64,000 nucleotides of DNA from Sedimentitalea xiamensis (GCF_030164465.1 NZ_JASNJE010000002.1:62001-126000); one strand, 5' to 3'; positions 7,908-18,173 are shown, counted from the stretch's first letter. Program-made: numbers and translations. The notes: generated from the letters alone by a model not told the origin.

Positions 7908-10252
7908 TGCGCATCCATCTTCATATCGGGCTGGACGCGCACCGGACTGCGCAGATGCAACGGGTGATGTCCGGTCAGCGCGACCAGATGGCGGAACGGG
8001 GCAACCTTTTTGCCCGCAGTCCGGGGGCAGAGGACCATGCCCGGCTTTTCATGGCGGTGACTGACCATGATCACATCGACCCCCTTCGGTTCGGACAGAA
8101 TCTTCTGGACCCGAACCGGCAACGCGGCCTGCGCGAGGCCCTGATTGCCGATCTCGACCGGGAAATCGCCCGGGCCAGGCCGGAAAACCTGATCCTGTCT
8201 TGCGCACAGCTTGGCACAGCATTGCACCGGGAAAGCGAACTGGACCGGCTGAAGACCTTGCTGAACCGGTTCTCGGATGACATTTCCATCGTCGCTCATG
8301 TCGATGAACCGGCGCGAATGCTCGCGCGCCACTACGCCGCTCAGGTCATGACCGGGCGCACGGTGCCGTTGAGCCGTGAGATCGAACTTGCGCAGAGGCC
8401 CGACTGGTGGCGGGCCTGTATCGACGCGGCGCCGGACATCGACCCATCGACCGGTGTGTTCGAGGAAAACCAGGGAGCGCCCTTCTGGCTGGACTACACC
8501 GCACTGGTCCGGTTCTGGGAATCCGCCTTCGGGCCGAACAGCCTGTCCCTGCGCCCGCTGGACCCCGCAAGATTCAAAACCGCACGGATTGCCGATGAAA
8601 TCCGCGAAAGTTTCGGTCTCATGCATGATCTGGCGGCCTCGATAATGCCCTCTGTCCCGCCTCTTCCCTCGGCGGAGGGGCTGGCGCGGGCGCGGCAGTT
8701 GAACGTATTGATCTGCCGGATGCTGGGCACGGGAAGACGCCGGCTTCCGCTTCCTCTCTGGCAGAGTTTTCTTCGGGAGATCCAGATCGACGGTGCGCCG
8801 CTGGCACCGGGCAGCCTGTGCGCCGTTTCCGAACGGTTTCGCGGACAGGTAGCGGACCTGGTCGGCGCTCACCCCGCGCTCGGCGAGGATACGTTTGCCC
8901 CGGATTTTCCGGACGACACCTGGCAGGAAGCCGACCCCGGGAACGGCTTTCGCGCCAGCCAGTATCTTCTGGGTTTCATGTATCGCATCGACAAGGCGCA
9001 GCGAGCCGGTTTGCCGCGCGGACACGAGCCCCAAATCCCTGTGGCCAATGGGGATTCAGGCGAACCGGGTCCCGAGGCATCGGCGGCCATCTTGCCGCCA
9101 CTGGCAGCCCGCAATCTCAGGCAGCTAAGATCCTCGCATATGGCGCCGCACAACCGCATGGGTGCGACGCGGGAAGACATCCTTGCGCCGGCCTTTGACC
9201 CGGTTCCGCCGCGGATCTTGCAAGATGGGTCTTCCGGTAAAGTGATCGTGGCCTGCATGAAGAACGAAGCCCCCTATATCCTGGAATGGGTGGCGTATCA
9301 CCGTTCCATCGGCGTCGATACGTTTGTGATCTACACGAACGACTGCGACGACGGCACATCCGAAATCCTGGAGCGCCTACAGGCGATGGGCGTGCTGCAC
9401 CATCGCAGCAACGACATCTGGAAGGGGAAATCTCCGCAGCAGCACGCGTTGAACCGGGCGCTGAAGGAACCGGTCGTCAGTTCCGCCGACTGGATCGTCC
9501 ATATCGACGTGGATGAGTTCATCAACGTCCGCGCGGGAAACGGAACATTGGATGATTTTCTCGCGCTTGTCCCCGACGCCAGCAACATCGCGATGACATG
9601 GCGTCTGTTCGGGCACAACGGGATCAGGCGGCTGGGCGATGAATTCGTCATCGACCAGTTCGACACCTGCGCACCGAAATACTGCCCCAAACCGCATACG
9701 GTCTGGGGCTTCAAGACAATGTTCCGCAATATCGGCGCCTATGAGAAGATGAGCTGCCACCGCCCCAACAAGCTGGATCCGGCGAAGAAAGACAATGTGC
9801 GTTGGGTCAACGGCTCGGGCGAGGACATGACGTCCGAGGTCGTGGATCGAGGCTGGCGCAATTCCAGGACTTCCGTCGGCTATGACCTTCTGCAACTGAA
9901 CCACTATGCCCTGCGCAGCGCCGACAGTTTCCTTGTCAAGCGGCAACGCGGACGTGCGCTGCATGTCGATCGGTCCATCGGCCTGAACTACTGGATTCGC
10001 ATGGACTGGTCCGGCCACCGGGACGTGACGATCAAGCGCAACATCCCCAGGGTCCGGGCGGAATACGACCGCCTGTTGCAGGACGACACCATACGGCACC
10101 TGCATCGGCAGGGATTGGAATGGCACCACGCGAAGGCCGAGGAGTTGCGCGGAATGCCCGAATTCGAAGACCTGTATCAACAGGCGCTCAGGGTCAGGCT
10201 GACCGACACCGAACGGGCCGCCTATGCGCTCGCGCTCGACATGGAAAGCTGA
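7907..10252 (+). CDS. Two-domain protein: sulfotransferase-like N-terminus plus GT2-like glycosyltransferase
   Basis: 781 residues; the start at 7907 overlaps the upstream stop. Residues 1-330 look like a sulfotransferase fold: the HIG at 6-8 aligns with the HIGPHKTGTT start of such proteins, but the phosphate-loop residues are replaced (LDAHRTAQM), so PAPS binding is doubtful. RFWESAFG near 202-209 and an RPLDPARF stretch fit that fold. A variable linker follows. The glycosyltransferase domain starts near 445 (CMKNEAPYILEW), with TNDCDDGT and DVDEF at 534-538, and NHYALRS near 617. I know no characterised homologue. Confidence 0.7.
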   Translation: MRIHLHIGLDAHRTAQMQRVMSGQRDQMAERGNLFARSPGAEDHARLFMAVTDHDHIDPLRFGQNLLDPNRQRGLREALIADLDREIARARPENLILSCAQLGTALHRESELDRLKTLLNRFSDDISIVAHVDEPARMLARHYAAQVMTGRTVPLSREIELAQRPDWWRACIDAAPDIDPSTGVFEENQGAPFWLDYTALVRFWESAFGPNSLSLRPLDPARFKTARIADEIRESFGLMHDLAASIMPSVPPLPSAEGLARARQLNVLICRMLGTGRRRLPLPLWQSFLREIQIDGAPLAPGSLCAVSERFRGQVADLVGAHPALGEDTFAPDFPDDTWQEADPGNGFRASQYLLGFMYRIDKAQRAGLPRGHEPQIPVANGDSGEPGPEASAAILPPLAARNLRQLRSSHMAPHNRMGATREDILAPAFDPVPPRILQDGSSGKVIVACMKNEAPYILEWVAYHRSIGVDTFVIYTNDCDDGTSEILERLQAMGVLHHRSNDIWKGKSPQQHALNRALKEPVVSSADWIVHIDVDEFINVRAGNGTLDDFLALVPDASNIAMTWRLFGHNGIRRLGDEFVIDQFDTCAPKYCPKPHTVWGFKTMFRNIGAYEKMSCHRPNKLDPAKKDNVRWVNGSGEDMTSEVVDRGWRNSRTSVGYDLLQLNHYALRSADSFLVKRQRGRALHVDRSIGLNYWIRMDWSGHRDVTIKRNIPRVRAEYDRLLQDDTIRHLHRQGLEWHHAKAEELRGMPEFEDLYQQALRVRLTDTERAAYALALDMES

Positions 10253-10316
10253 AGTAATTTCTGCCCTTGCGAACCTGCACTGATTGGCCGTTGCATGGCG
10301 GCAGGACCGGTTTCAT

Positions 10317-10351
10317 GCCCCGATGGGGCGGGAAGTTACCCGGCGCTTTTT
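10317..10351 (+). terminator. Possible terminator after the glycosyltransferase cassette
   Basis: A GCCCC-GAT-GGGGC hairpin (10317-10329) and an overlapping CGGG-N6-CCCG stem (10329-10342) are followed by GCGC and a TTTTT run (10347-10351). It lies 65 nt after the cassette stop in a convergent spacer. The stems are short, so this is tentative. Confidence 0.35.
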
Positions 10352-10458
10352 GTCCGTCTGCTGATGGCCCTGCCATGCCCAACAACATGCGCCGCACCCC
10401 ATGATTGATCCGGAATCAGGCGCCGTCAGACCACTCGGTGATTTTCGGAAAATGCGTT

Positions 10459-10908
10459 TCAGGACGGCACCCCATCGTTCGCAAGAAGGGAACGGCGGCG
10501 GTAGTGCCGCCATTTGTGAGCGATCCAGACGAAGGCCGCAACGACAGGCGTCAGCGACCCGGCATCGATGTCGATGTGTTCCAGCAGAACCGAATGGCGT
10601 CCGTCCGGGCGCGCTTGGACACCATGCACCATCTTGCGGATGCCCAGGCCGGATTCCTCGCTGCGCAGCTTGCGCGCGACCGGGTCAAAGACGACCACCT
10701 GCATCCTGTAGGGCCTTTCCGGGAACAGGCAAAAGACCGAAACCCCGACATCGATGACCTGACCCTGGACCACGGGTCCGGACGGCAGGTGAAGAAACCG
10801 CAACCAGGGCCCGCTGATCGCATCCAGCGTGTCCAGATCCGAAACCAGCGCGAACAGCCTGTCCGCATCGACCGCATAGCCATGCCTGAATGTAAGTGTC
10901 CTGCGCAT
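10459..10908 (-). CDS. SRPBCC-fold protein (polyketide cyclase/lipid-transport-like)
   Basis: 149 residues. The ATG at 10908 is preceded by TTGGAGAAACCGG. The sequence reads as a START/SRPBCC ligand-binding fold: an N-terminal beta strand with FRHGYAVDAD, an LFALVSDLDTL helix, and a long C-terminal helix ending in HKWRHYRRRS. Such proteins bind small hydrophobic ligands; no ligand can be named. It is convergent with the upstream cassette and divergent from pyrC, and appears to be transcribed alone. Confidence 0.65.
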   Translation of the reverse strand: MRRTLTFRHGYAVDADRLFALVSDLDTLDAISGPWLRFLHLPSGPVVQGQVIDVGVSVFCLFPERPYRMQVVVFDPVARKLRSEESGLGIRKMVHGVQARPDGRHSVLLEHIDIDAGSLTPVVAAFVWIAHKWRHYRRRSLLANDGVPS

Positions 10909-11016
10909 CCGGTTTCTCCAACCGGGGTCAGAGTGCAGCGCATCCCGCGGGTTTGAAACGGCGCAAATCGTCTCGCCCCTCTGGTCGGCGCGAACGGCCT
11001 GTGCTAGCGGAAGCGC

Positions 11017-12057
11017 ATGACACAGACCCTGAAGATCAAACGCCCCGACGACTGGCACCTGCACCTGCGGGACGACGCCATGCTGGCGGCGGTCCTGCCC
11101 GAAACCGCCCGCCATTTCGCCCGCGCGATCATCATGCCGAACCTCGTGCCCCCGGTCGTGACCGGGCAGCAGGCGGCCGCCTATCGCGACCGGATCATGG
11201 CCGCCCTGCCCGACGGAATGACGTTCGAGCCGCTGATGACGCTCTACCTGACCGAAGACACCGACCCGGACGACGTCGCCGCGGTCCATGCCAGCGGTCT
11301 GGTCCGGGCCGTGAAGCTCTATCCGGCGGGGGCGACCACCAATTCGGCAAGCGGCGTGTCGGATTTCGACAGCGTCCGCCCGGTGCTGGAACGCATGGCC
11401 GACATCGGCCTGCCGCTTTGCGTGCATGGCGAAGTCACGTCGGCCGACATCGACATTTTCGACCGCGAAGCGGTGTTCATCGACCGCATCCTGGATCCCA
11501 TCCGCCGGTCCACCCCCGGTTTGCGCGTGGTGATGGAACACATCACCACCTCGGGCGCGGTGGATTACGTCCTGTCCAGCACCGCCGATCTGGCGGCCAC
11601 GATCACGACCCATCACCTCGTCATCAATCGCAATCATATTCTCGTCGGCGGGATCAAACCCCACTATTATTGCCTTCCCGTCGCCAAGCGCGAAACCCAT
11701 CGCCTGGCGCTGGTCAAGGCGGCAACCTCCGGGGATCACAGGTTTTTCCTGGGCACCGACAGCGCCCCGCACACCGACGGTCTGAAGGAAAACGCCTGCG
11801 GCTGCGCCGGGTGCTTCACAGCCACCAACACCCTGTCGATCCTGGCCGAAGTCTTTGAACGCGAACAGGCGCTGGACAAGCTCGAAGGCTTTGCCTCGCT
11901 GTTCGGACCGGGTTTCTATCGCCTGCCGGTGAACACGGCGGACCTGACCCTGACGAAAGGCGCAGAGGTGCAGTATCCGGACAAGATCGGTGTCGGCACG
12001 GACACCGTCACCGTTTTCGATCCCGGTTTTCCACTGCACTGGTCCGTCGCCGACTAG
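11017..12057 (+). CDS. pyrC: Dihydroorotase, PyrC type
   Basis: 346 residues, the usual length of class II dihydroorotases. Zinc ligands HLHLR at 14-18, the lysine carbamylated in the family within VKLYPAG (Lys100), and the catalytic GTDSAPH segment near 247 are all present. It catalyses reversible cyclisation of carbamoyl aspartate to dihydroorotate in pyrimidine synthesis. pyrE follows 37 nt downstream, so the two probably form an operon. A GGAAG ribosome-binding site precedes the start. Confidence 0.97.
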   Translation: MTQTLKIKRPDDWHLHLRDDAMLAAVLPETARHFARAIIMPNLVPPVVTGQQAAAYRDRIMAALPDGMTFEPLMTLYLTEDTDPDDVAAVHASGLVRAVKLYPAGATTNSASGVSDFDSVRPVLERMADIGLPLCVHGEVTSADIDIFDREAVFIDRILDPIRRSTPGLRVVMEHITTSGAVDYVLSSTADLAATITTHHLVINRNHILVGGIKPHYYCLPVAKRETHRLALVKAATSGDHRFFLGTDSAPHTDGLKENACGCAGCFTATNTLSILAEVFEREQALDKLEGFASLFGPGFYRLPVNTADLTLTKGAEVQYPDKIGVGTDTVTVFDPGFPLHWSVAD

Positions 12058-12094
12058 CCCACCGCAACCCGCTGCAAATCGAACGGAGTCCCAG

Positions 12095-12775
12095 ATGATC
12101 CCCACCTCGTATCCCCCGGCCGAAGAAATGGCCCGCCTGACTGCCCGGATGCTGCTGGAAATCAAGGCCGTTCATCTGAATTCGGCGGAACCGTTCATCC
12201 TGGCCTCGGGTCTTCCCAGCCCGACCTATATCGATTGCCGCAAGCTGATCTCCTATCCGCGCATCCGGTCCACGCTGATGGATTTCCTGACGGTCACGGT
12301 CATGCGCAACGCGGGATTCGAGACCTTCGACAATATCGCGGGCGGCGAAACGGCGGGGATTCCCTTTGCGGCCCTGGTGGCCGAACGCATGGGGTTGCCG
12401 ATGACCTATGTGCGCAAGAAGCCCAAGGGTTACGGCCGCAACGCCCGCATCGAAGGCGTGATGGCCGAAGGCGACCGGGTGCTGCTGGTCGAGGATCTGA
12501 CCACGGACGGCGGGTCCAAGCTCAGCTTCGTCGATGCGATCCGCGACACCGGCGCCACCTGCGCGCATACCGCCGTGATCTTCTACTACGGCATCTTTCC
12601 GGAAACCGAAAAGACGCTCGGGGACCATGGGGTCGCCCTGCATCACCTGTGCACCTGGTGGGACGTGCTGGAGGAGGCGAAGCTATCCGGCGCCTTCGAT
12701 GCCCAGACCCTTGCGGAAGTCGAATCGTTCCTGACGAATCCCCGCGCCTGGCAGGAGGCGCGTCAGTCCTCCTGA
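12095..12775 (+). CDS. pyrE: Orotate phosphoribosyltransferase
   Basis: 226 residues from the ATG at 12095 (ACGGAGTC upstream). The frame is open further into pyrC, but that extension is not PyrE-like. The PRPP-binding motif [14 protein letters not shown] is clear, with [14 protein letters not shown] as the flexible catalytic loop. It joins orotate to PRPP to give OMP. It follows pyrC; a hairpin at 12807-12831 may end the transcript. Confidence 0.95.
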   Translation: MIPTSYPPAEEMARLTARMLLEIKAVHLNSAEPFILASGLPSPTYIDCRKLISYPRIRSTLMDFLTVTVMRNAGFETFDNIAGGETAGIPFAALVAERMGLPMTYVRKKPKGYGRNARIEGVMAEGDRVLLVEDLTTDGGSKLSFVDAIRDTGATCAHTAVIFYYGIFPETEKTLGDHGVALHHLCTWWDVLEEAKLSGAFDAQTLAEVESFLTNPRAWQEARQSS

Positions 12776-13135
12776 CGCAAAAAACCGCAACCTCCCGTCC
12801 CTCCACATGATTCGACCGTAGGTTGAATCATCTTTCGATCTTCTCCCGCGATAGAAGCGCGGATTTCATGCGGCGTGTGGCCGCTCTGCCTGCGGCTGAA
12901 AGCACACGGGCGGCGCAAACCCTCCTCGATGGCCACACAAGATGTTGACCGGCGCCCGCCGCATCATGCAACATGATGGGGCACCGGGATATGCACAGAC
13001 TATCCACAGAAAGATACAGTTTGCAGGGTCGGCAGACCCTGCGCTATGACCCGGCACCGGCAGCGCGACACGCACCGGCCAGAGACAAGAGCCTGCGGCA
13101 ACACGCGGCCACCTGGGGCGAATTGGGGGCACGAC
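12776..13135. other. 360-nt intergenic region between pyrE and dnaB
   Basis: No gene is seen. It contains the hairpin at 12807-12831 and a CATCATG-CAA-CATGATG dyad (12962-12978). A TTGACC -35-like hexamer lies near 12945. The promoter of dnaB must lie here, but no convincing -10 could be assigned. Confidence 0.5.
12807..12831 (+). terminator. Hairpin after pyrE containing two GANTC sites
   Basis: An 11-bp stem (12807-12817 with 12821-12831, one G-U pair) with a 3-nt loop, followed by CTTTCGATCTTCT. It begins 32 nt after the pyrE stop, so a terminator for pyrCE is the simplest reading. Both arms contain a GATTC/GAATC site, the target of CcrM-type methylases in alphaproteobacteria, so an operator function is also possible. 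Confidence 0.5.
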
Positions 13136-14629
13136 ATGAACGAGATCACCAGCTTCGACGGGAGCAGTCCCGAAACCGGAGCTACAGACGCGATGCCGCA
13201 TTCGGTCGAAGCCGAACAGCAACTGCTGGGCGCGATCCTGACCAACAACGACGTCTATGACCGGGTCGCCAGCATCATCGGTCCGCAGCATTTCCACGAC
13301 CCGGTACACGCCCGCATCTACGAGATCGCCGCCGCCCGGATCGCCAAGAACCAGCTTGCCTCGCCGGTCACGCTCAAGGCCTTCATGGAAGGCGACGAAG
13401 GGCTGAAGGAACTGGGCGGACCTGCTTACCTGGTCCGTCTCGCCGGGGCCGCGATCAGCGCCTTTGCGGTGCGCGATTATGCGCAGATGATCTATGACCT
13501 CGCGATCCGCCGGCAATTGATCGGTCTTGGCCGGGACATCAGCGACAAGGCGGCACGGGTGGATGTTTCCAGCGAACCGCGCGAACAGATCGTCGAGGCC
13601 GAACAGCAGCTTTACAAGCTGAGCGAGCAGGGCCAGACCGAAAGCGGGTTCCAGAGTTTCCTGCGCGCCGTCACCGACGCGGTGAACGTCGCCAACGCCG
13701 CCTACCAGCGCGAAGGCGGACTGGCGGGCGTGTCCACCGGGCTGATCGACATGGACAAGAAACTGGGAGGACTGCACCGTTCCGACCTTCTGATCCTTGC
13801 GGGACGGCCTTCGATGGGCAAGACATCGCTGGCCACCAATATCGCGTTCAATGTCGCCAAGGCGTATAAACGCGGCCTGCTGCCGGATGGCACCGAAGGC
13901 ACCGTGGACGGCGGCGTCGTCGGGTTCTATTCGCTGGAGATGAGCGCCGAACAGCTCGCCGCGCGCATCCTGTCGGAAGCCTCCGAAGTGCCGTCCGAAC
14001 AGATTCGCCGCGGCGACATGACCGAAGCGGAGTTCCGCCGCTTCGTGGATGCCGCCAAGTCGCTGGAAGCCTGCCCGCTCTACATCGACGACACGCCGGC
14101 GCTGCCGATCTCGCAACTGGCGGCGCGGGCACGGCGGCTGAAACGCACGCATGGGCTGGACGTTCTGATCATCGACTACCTGCAACTGGTCCGCGGCACC
14201 GGAAAGTCGGAAAACCGCGTCAACGAGATCAGCGAAATCACGATGGGGCTGAAGGCCATCGCCAAGGAACTCGATATTCCGGTGATCGCCCTGTCCCAGC
14301 TCAGCCGTCAGGTCGAAAACCGCGAGGACAAGCGCCCGCAATTGTCGGACCTGCGCGAATCCGGGTCGATCGAACAGGATGCCGACGTGGTGATGTTCGT
14401 GTTCCGCGAGGAATACTATGTCGAGCGCGAAAAGCCGTCCGACGACCGGCTCGACGAGATGGCGGCATGGCAGGACCGCATGGAAAAGCTGCACGGCAAG
14501 GCCGAAGTCGTCATCGGCAAACAGCGCCATGGCCCGATCGGCACCGTCGAACTGAGCTTCGAAGGCAAGTTCACCCGGTTCGGGAATCTCGTAAAACCCT
14601 GGCAGACCGGCGACAGCCAGGAGTTCTGA
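13136..14629 (+). CDS. dnaB: Replicative DNA helicase DnaB
   Basis: 497 residues from the ATG at 13136; the frame is open 90 nt further upstream, but PHSVEAEQQLLGAIL, the family N-terminus, comes soon after this start. The RecA-like C-terminal domain has Walker A GRPSMGKTSLA, Walker B DVLIIDYLQL and the SIEQDADVVMFVFRE segment. DnaB is the ring-shaped 5'-3' helicase at the replication fork, loaded at the origin. It is an essential chromosomal gene and ends about 120 nt before alr. Confidence 0.97.
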   Translation: MNEITSFDGSSPETGATDAMPHSVEAEQQLLGAILTNNDVYDRVASIIGPQHFHDPVHARIYEIAAARIAKNQLASPVTLKAFMEGDEGLKELGGPAYLVRLAGAAISAFAVRDYAQMIYDLAIRRQLIGLGRDISDKAARVDVSSEPREQIVEAEQQLYKLSEQGQTESGFQSFLRAVTDAVNVANAAYQREGGLAGVSTGLIDMDKKLGGLHRSDLLILAGRPSMGKTSLATNIAFNVAKAYKRGLLPDGTEGTVDGGVVGFYSLEMSAEQLAARILSEASEVPSEQIRRGDMTEAEFRRFVDAAKSLEACPLYIDDTPALPISQLAARARRLKRTHGLDVLIIDYLQLVRGTGKSENRVNEISEITMGLKAIAKELDIPVIALSQLSRQVENREDKRPQLSDLRESGSIEQDADVVMFVFREEYYVEREKPSDDRLDEMAAWQDRMEKLHGKAEVVIGKQRHGPIGTVELSFEGKFTRFGNLVKPWQTGDSQEF

Positions 14630-14748
14630 CCCCGCCGGTCCCGGTTGGCTTTCAGCGTTCGCATTTCGGGCGATTCCAACGGCCACGGCCAGCAACCCGA
14701 TACGGGATTGCCTCTTGACGCCCGCCGCGTCCATGTCATGAACGGCCC

Positions 14749-15783
14749 ATGAGCGCTGCAATACTGACCATTGACCTCTCCGCCATCGCCGACAACTGGC
14801 GCGCGCTTAACCGCCTGTCCACTTGCGAGACCAGCGCGGTCGTCAAGGCGGACGGCTACGGGCTGGGCGCGGCGCGGGTGGCGCGGGCTTTGGCCGAGGC
14901 CGGCGCGCGGCGGTTCTTTGTCGCCGTGGCAGAGGAAGGCGCGGTCGTGCGCCAGGCCCTGGGTCCCGGCCCGATGATCGGCATCTTCTCCGGGCATATG
15001 GACGGCGATACGGACCTGATTGCGGCGCATGATCTGACCCCGATGCTGAATTCGGCAGAACAGGTCCTGCATCACATGGAACGGATGCCCGCGCAGGCCT
15101 TCGGCTTCCAGCTGGACACCGGCATGAACCGGCTCGGCATGGAAGCCGCCGAATGGGCCGCCATTCGCGGGATCAGCCTGCCGGCATCCCCGGTTCTCGT
15201 GATGTCGCACCTTGCCTGCGCGGACGAACCGGACCACCCGATGAATGCCCGCCAGCTGCGCGAATTCGCCGGGATGACCGCGGACGTGGACGCGCCGCGA
15301 TCCCTGTCCGCGACGGGCGGGATCCTGCTGGGCAAGGACTATCATTTCGACCTGACGCGGCCCGGCGTCGGGCTCTATGGCGGTCTTCCCTTCGTGGATG
15401 CCAGACCGGCGGTCGCACTGGACCTTCCGGTGATCCAGATCCGGGATGTGTCCGCAGGTGAAACCGTCGGATACGGCAATACCTGGACCGCGCCGCGCGA
15501 TTGCCGCATTGCGACCGTCGCCGCAGGCTATGCGGACGGTCTGATCCGGGCCATGGGGCCGAACATCAGCCTTTACAGTGGAGACGTGCCCTGTCCCTTG
15601 GCCGGGCGCATCTCCATGGATCTGATCTCGGCCGACGTTACCGATCTGGCGCAGCCCCCCGAAACCCTGTCGATCCTCGGACCCGGGCAAGGCGTGGACG
15701 CCCTGGCCGACGCCGCCGGCACCATCGGCTACGAAATCCTGACCTCGCTCGGTCCCCGGTACCGGCGGGAGTATCGCGGATGA
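14749..15783 (+). CDS. alr: Alanine racemase
   Basis: 344 residues. The PLP lysine is Lys33 in [10 protein letters not shown], and [11 protein letters not shown] and AGRISMDL are further family motifs. It interconverts L- and D-alanine for peptidoglycan. The stop overlaps the mlaE start by 4 nt (ATGA at 15780-15783), so cell-wall and outer-membrane lipid genes are cotranscribed here. Confidence 0.96.
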   Translation: MSAAILTIDLSAIADNWRALNRLSTCETSAVVKADGYGLGAARVARALAEAGARRFFVAVAEEGAVVRQALGPGPMIGIFSGHMDGDTDLIAAHDLTPMLNSAEQVLHHMERMPAQAFGFQLDTGMNRLGMEAAEWAAIRGISLPASPVLVMSHLACADEPDHPMNARQLREFAGMTADVDAPRSLSATGGILLGKDYHFDLTRPGVGLYGGLPFVDARPAVALDLPVIQIRDVSAGETVGYGNTWTAPRDCRIATVAAGYADGLIRAMGPNISLYSGDVPCPLAGRISMDLISADVTDLAQPPETLSILGPGQGVDALADAAGTIGYEILTSLGPRYRREYRG

Positions 15784-16562
15784 ACCCACTGAGCCTTCTG
15801 GAACGGCTCGGCCGCGCCGTCCTGACTCTGCTGGCGGTCACGGGCCGGATGGCGCTGTTTGCGGCGCAGGCTTTCATGCATATCTTTCGACCGCCCTATT
15901 ATCCGCGCGAATTCGCAAATGCGCTGATGAATATCGGCTGGCTTTCGCTGCCGGTCGTCGGGCTGACGGCGATCTTCACCGGCGGCGCGCTGGCGTTGCA
16001 GATCTATTCCGGCGGCGCGCGGTTCAACGCCGAAGCGGTGGTGCCCCAGATCGTCGCCATCGGCATGGTGCGCGAACTGGGCCCGGTGCTCGTCGGGCTG
16101 ATGATCGCGGCCCGCGTCACTTCGTCCATAGCTGCGGAAATCGCCACGATGAAGGTGACGGAGCAGATCGACGCCCTGGTCACCCTGTCCACGCATCCGA
16201 TGAAATACCTTGTCGCGCCGCGCGTGCTCGCCGCCTTCATCACCCTCCCGATGCTGGTGGCGGTTGGCGATATCATCGGCATCGGCGGCGGATACGTGGT
16301 CGCGGTCCAGAACCTGGGTTTCAACGCGGCGGCCTATCTTCAGAACACGGTCGATTTCCTGGAATCCCGCGACATCGTGTCGTCGCTGGTCAAGGGCGCG
16401 GTGTTCGGCGTGATCGCCGCCCTCATGGGCTGCTACTACGGGATGCAGTCCGGGCGCGGAGCGCAGGGGGTCGGCAGCGCCACCAAGGACAGCGTCGAAG
16501 TGGCCGCCATCCTGATCCTCGCCGCCAATTTCGTGCTCACGGGGGTGTTCTTCTCGATATGA
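15780..16562 (+). CDS. mlaE: MlaE-family lipid ABC permease
   Basis: 260 residues with about five membrane segments. Family motifs include [17 protein letters not shown] and [11 protein letters not shown] with [10 protein letters not shown]. It is the membrane subunit of the Mla system that moves phospholipids between inner and outer membranes. The ATPase gene overlaps it by 4 nt downstream. No mlaD, mlaC or mlaB is in the window. Confidence 0.92.
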   Translation: MNPLSLLERLGRAVLTLLAVTGRMALFAAQAFMHIFRPPYYPREFANALMNIGWLSLPVVGLTAIFTGGALALQIYSGGARFNAEAVVPQIVAIGMVRELGPVLVGLMIAARVTSSIAAEIATMKVTEQIDALVTLSTHPMKYLVAPRVLAAFITLPMLVAVGDIIGIGGGYVVAVQNLGFNAAAYLQNTVDFLESRDIVSSLVKGAVFGVIAALMGCYYGMQSGRGAQGVGSATKDSVEVAAILILAANFVLTGVFFSI

Positions 16563-17305
16563 TCCGGATGGAGAACGTCAAGAAGGCCTTTGGCAGCAAA
16601 GAGGTCCTGCGCGGCATGACCCTGCACGTTCCCAAGGGCACCTCGATGGTGATCATCGGCGGTTCCGGCACCGGCAAGTCGGTGGCGCTGAAATGCATCC
16701 TCGGGCTGATTCAGCCGGATTCAGGCGCCATTCTCGTCGATGGCAAGGATGCGGCGAAAGGCGACCGCGACGCCTTCCTTGCGCGGTTCGGCATGCTGTT
16801 CCAGGGCGGCGCCCTGTTCGACAGCCTGCCGGTCTGGCAGAACGTGGCATTCCGGCTCTTGCGCGGTTCGCTCAAGCGCCCGCAGTCCGAAGCCCGCGAC
16901 ATCGCGGTCGAGAAACTGCGCCGCGTCGGACTGAAACCGGATGTCGCCGACCTGTTTCCCGCCGAACTGTCCGGCGGAATGCAGAAGCGTGTCGGTCTGG
17001 CGCGCGCCATCGCCGCCGAACCGGAGATCATCTTTTTCGACGAACCGACCACGGGACTCGACCCGATCATGGCGGGCGTCATCAACGACCTGATCCGCGA
17101 GATCGTGGTCGAAATGGGCGCGACGGCCATGACCATCACCCACGACATGACCAGCGTGCGCGCCATCGCCGACAATGTGGCGATGCTGCATGACGGGGTG
17201 ATCAAATGGACCGGACCGGTGGCAGGAATGGACGATTCGGGCGATCCCTACCTCGACCAGTTCATCCACGGCCGCGCCGAAGGGCCGATCGAAGCGGTGC
17301 GGTGA
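16559..17305 (+). CDS. mlaF: MlaF-family ABC ATPase
   Basis: 248 residues. Walker A GGSGTGKS (34-41), signature LSGGMQKRVGLARAI, Walker B IIFFDEPTTGLDP and the ITHDM switch histidine are intact. It powers the MlaE permease. It is the last gene of the alr-mlaE-mlaF unit and converges on the M23 lipoprotein gene with only 9 nt between the stops. Confidence 0.93.
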   Translation: MIRMENVKKAFGSKEVLRGMTLHVPKGTSMVIIGGSGTGKSVALKCILGLIQPDSGAILVDGKDAAKGDRDAFLARFGMLFQGGALFDSLPVWQNVAFRLLRGSLKRPQSEARDIAVEKLRRVGLKPDVADLFPAELSGGMQKRVGLARAIAAEPEIIFFDEPTTGLDPIMAGVINDLIREIVVEMGATAMTITHDMTSVRAIADNVAMLHDGVIKWTGPVAGMDDSGDPYLDQFIHGRAEGPIEAVR

Positions 17306-17314
17306 CGCGGCCGG

Positions 17315-18016
17315 TCACGGACAGGCGGCCGCGACATGAACGCTGCCCTGCACGGCCCGCCGCAGACCCGCCGACGTGCAGAACAGCGGGATCCGTTCCG
17401 GCCGGCCGTTGGCCTCGGCATAGGCCTCGTAGGTGCCCCGCCCATCCGGGATCAGGACCGGATTGTCCGGATCGGGCCGGAACACCGAGAAATGCACGTG
17501 CCGCCCGCATAGCGGCGTCGTGTCGCCTGCGGCGCAGGGGGTGAAGCCGACATCGCCCTCTATCCCGATCTGCTGCCCCGCATCGACCCAGTCCCCGGTC
17601 GACAGCCCCGCAGTGCCCGACACGCTGTTCTGGGCCATGTGGGCATACAGGCTCCATTCGTTGCAGCGCCCGGCGCCGCGGGCGCAGGCCCGGCAGCCGG
17701 ACTGGCCGCCGGGCGGCACAGAACCCGACGCCTGGCAATAATCCAGCGGGTGTTCTATCCAGACATAATTGTTGCGGTCGTTGGGGGCGGAACTGTCGCC
17801 GGTATCGCGGAAATACCGCACCCAGCCAGCCTTGGCCGCGACAAGCGGTTCATTGGCAAAGCTTGCCCGCATGTCGAACATCGGGGCGTCCGGAGTCGAA
17901 TGGGTCGTCTCGTCGTTGGTAATCAGAACCTCGGTGCCGTCGGCGTAGGGCAAACGGTAGGGACCCTCCGAACAGGCCGGCAAGGCCAGAAGTGCGCAGA
18001 TCAGGAACGGGCGCAT
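17315..18016 (-). CDS. M23-family peptidase-like lipoprotein
   Basis: 233 residues from the ATG at 18016, which has an excellent CAGGAGG site; the frame extends upstream without a better start. The signal peptide ends in the lipobox LPAC (Cys about 15), so it is a lipoprotein. The M23/LytM region includes WSLYAHMAQNSV and the GRHVHFSV metal motif (HxH). Several Cys residues in the middle (about 100-120) suggest disulfides. Probably a periplasmic peptidoglycan endopeptidase or regulator; the substrate is unknown. Confidence 0.8.
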   Translation of the reverse strand: MRPFLICALLALPACSEGPYRLPYADGTEVLITNDETTHSTPDAPMFDMRASFANEPLVAAKAGWVRYFRDTGDSSAPNDRNNYVWIEHPLDYCQASGSVPPGGQSGCRACARGAGRCNEWSLYAHMAQNSVSGTAGLSTGDWVDAGQQIGIEGDVGFTPCAAGDTTPLCGRHVHFSVFRPDPDNPVLIPDGRGTYEAYAEANGRPERIPLFCTSAGLRRAVQGSVHVAAACP

Positions 18017-18173
18017 GGGGAAACCTCCTGTCAAGCGATACCTTGCTAGCATGCGCCCGGTTTGCGGCAAAGCCCGCTATTCCCGACCTTCCGGTCGATG
18101 GCGCTTGCAAGGGCTTGCATGTGGCGGATTTCACGGTCACATCGCCTCAAGGCCCGCAAGAAAGGGGAATTCC

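Noticed and set aside
12962-12978. Origin-like element near dnaB
   Set aside because: Only one short dyad; no DnaA-box cluster, AT-rich unwinding region or dnaA gene.
12866-14761. Long open frame antisense to dnaB and the alr start
   Set aside because: GC-rich codon bias leaves the antisense strand open; the translation has no domain features and dnaB on the other strand is certain.
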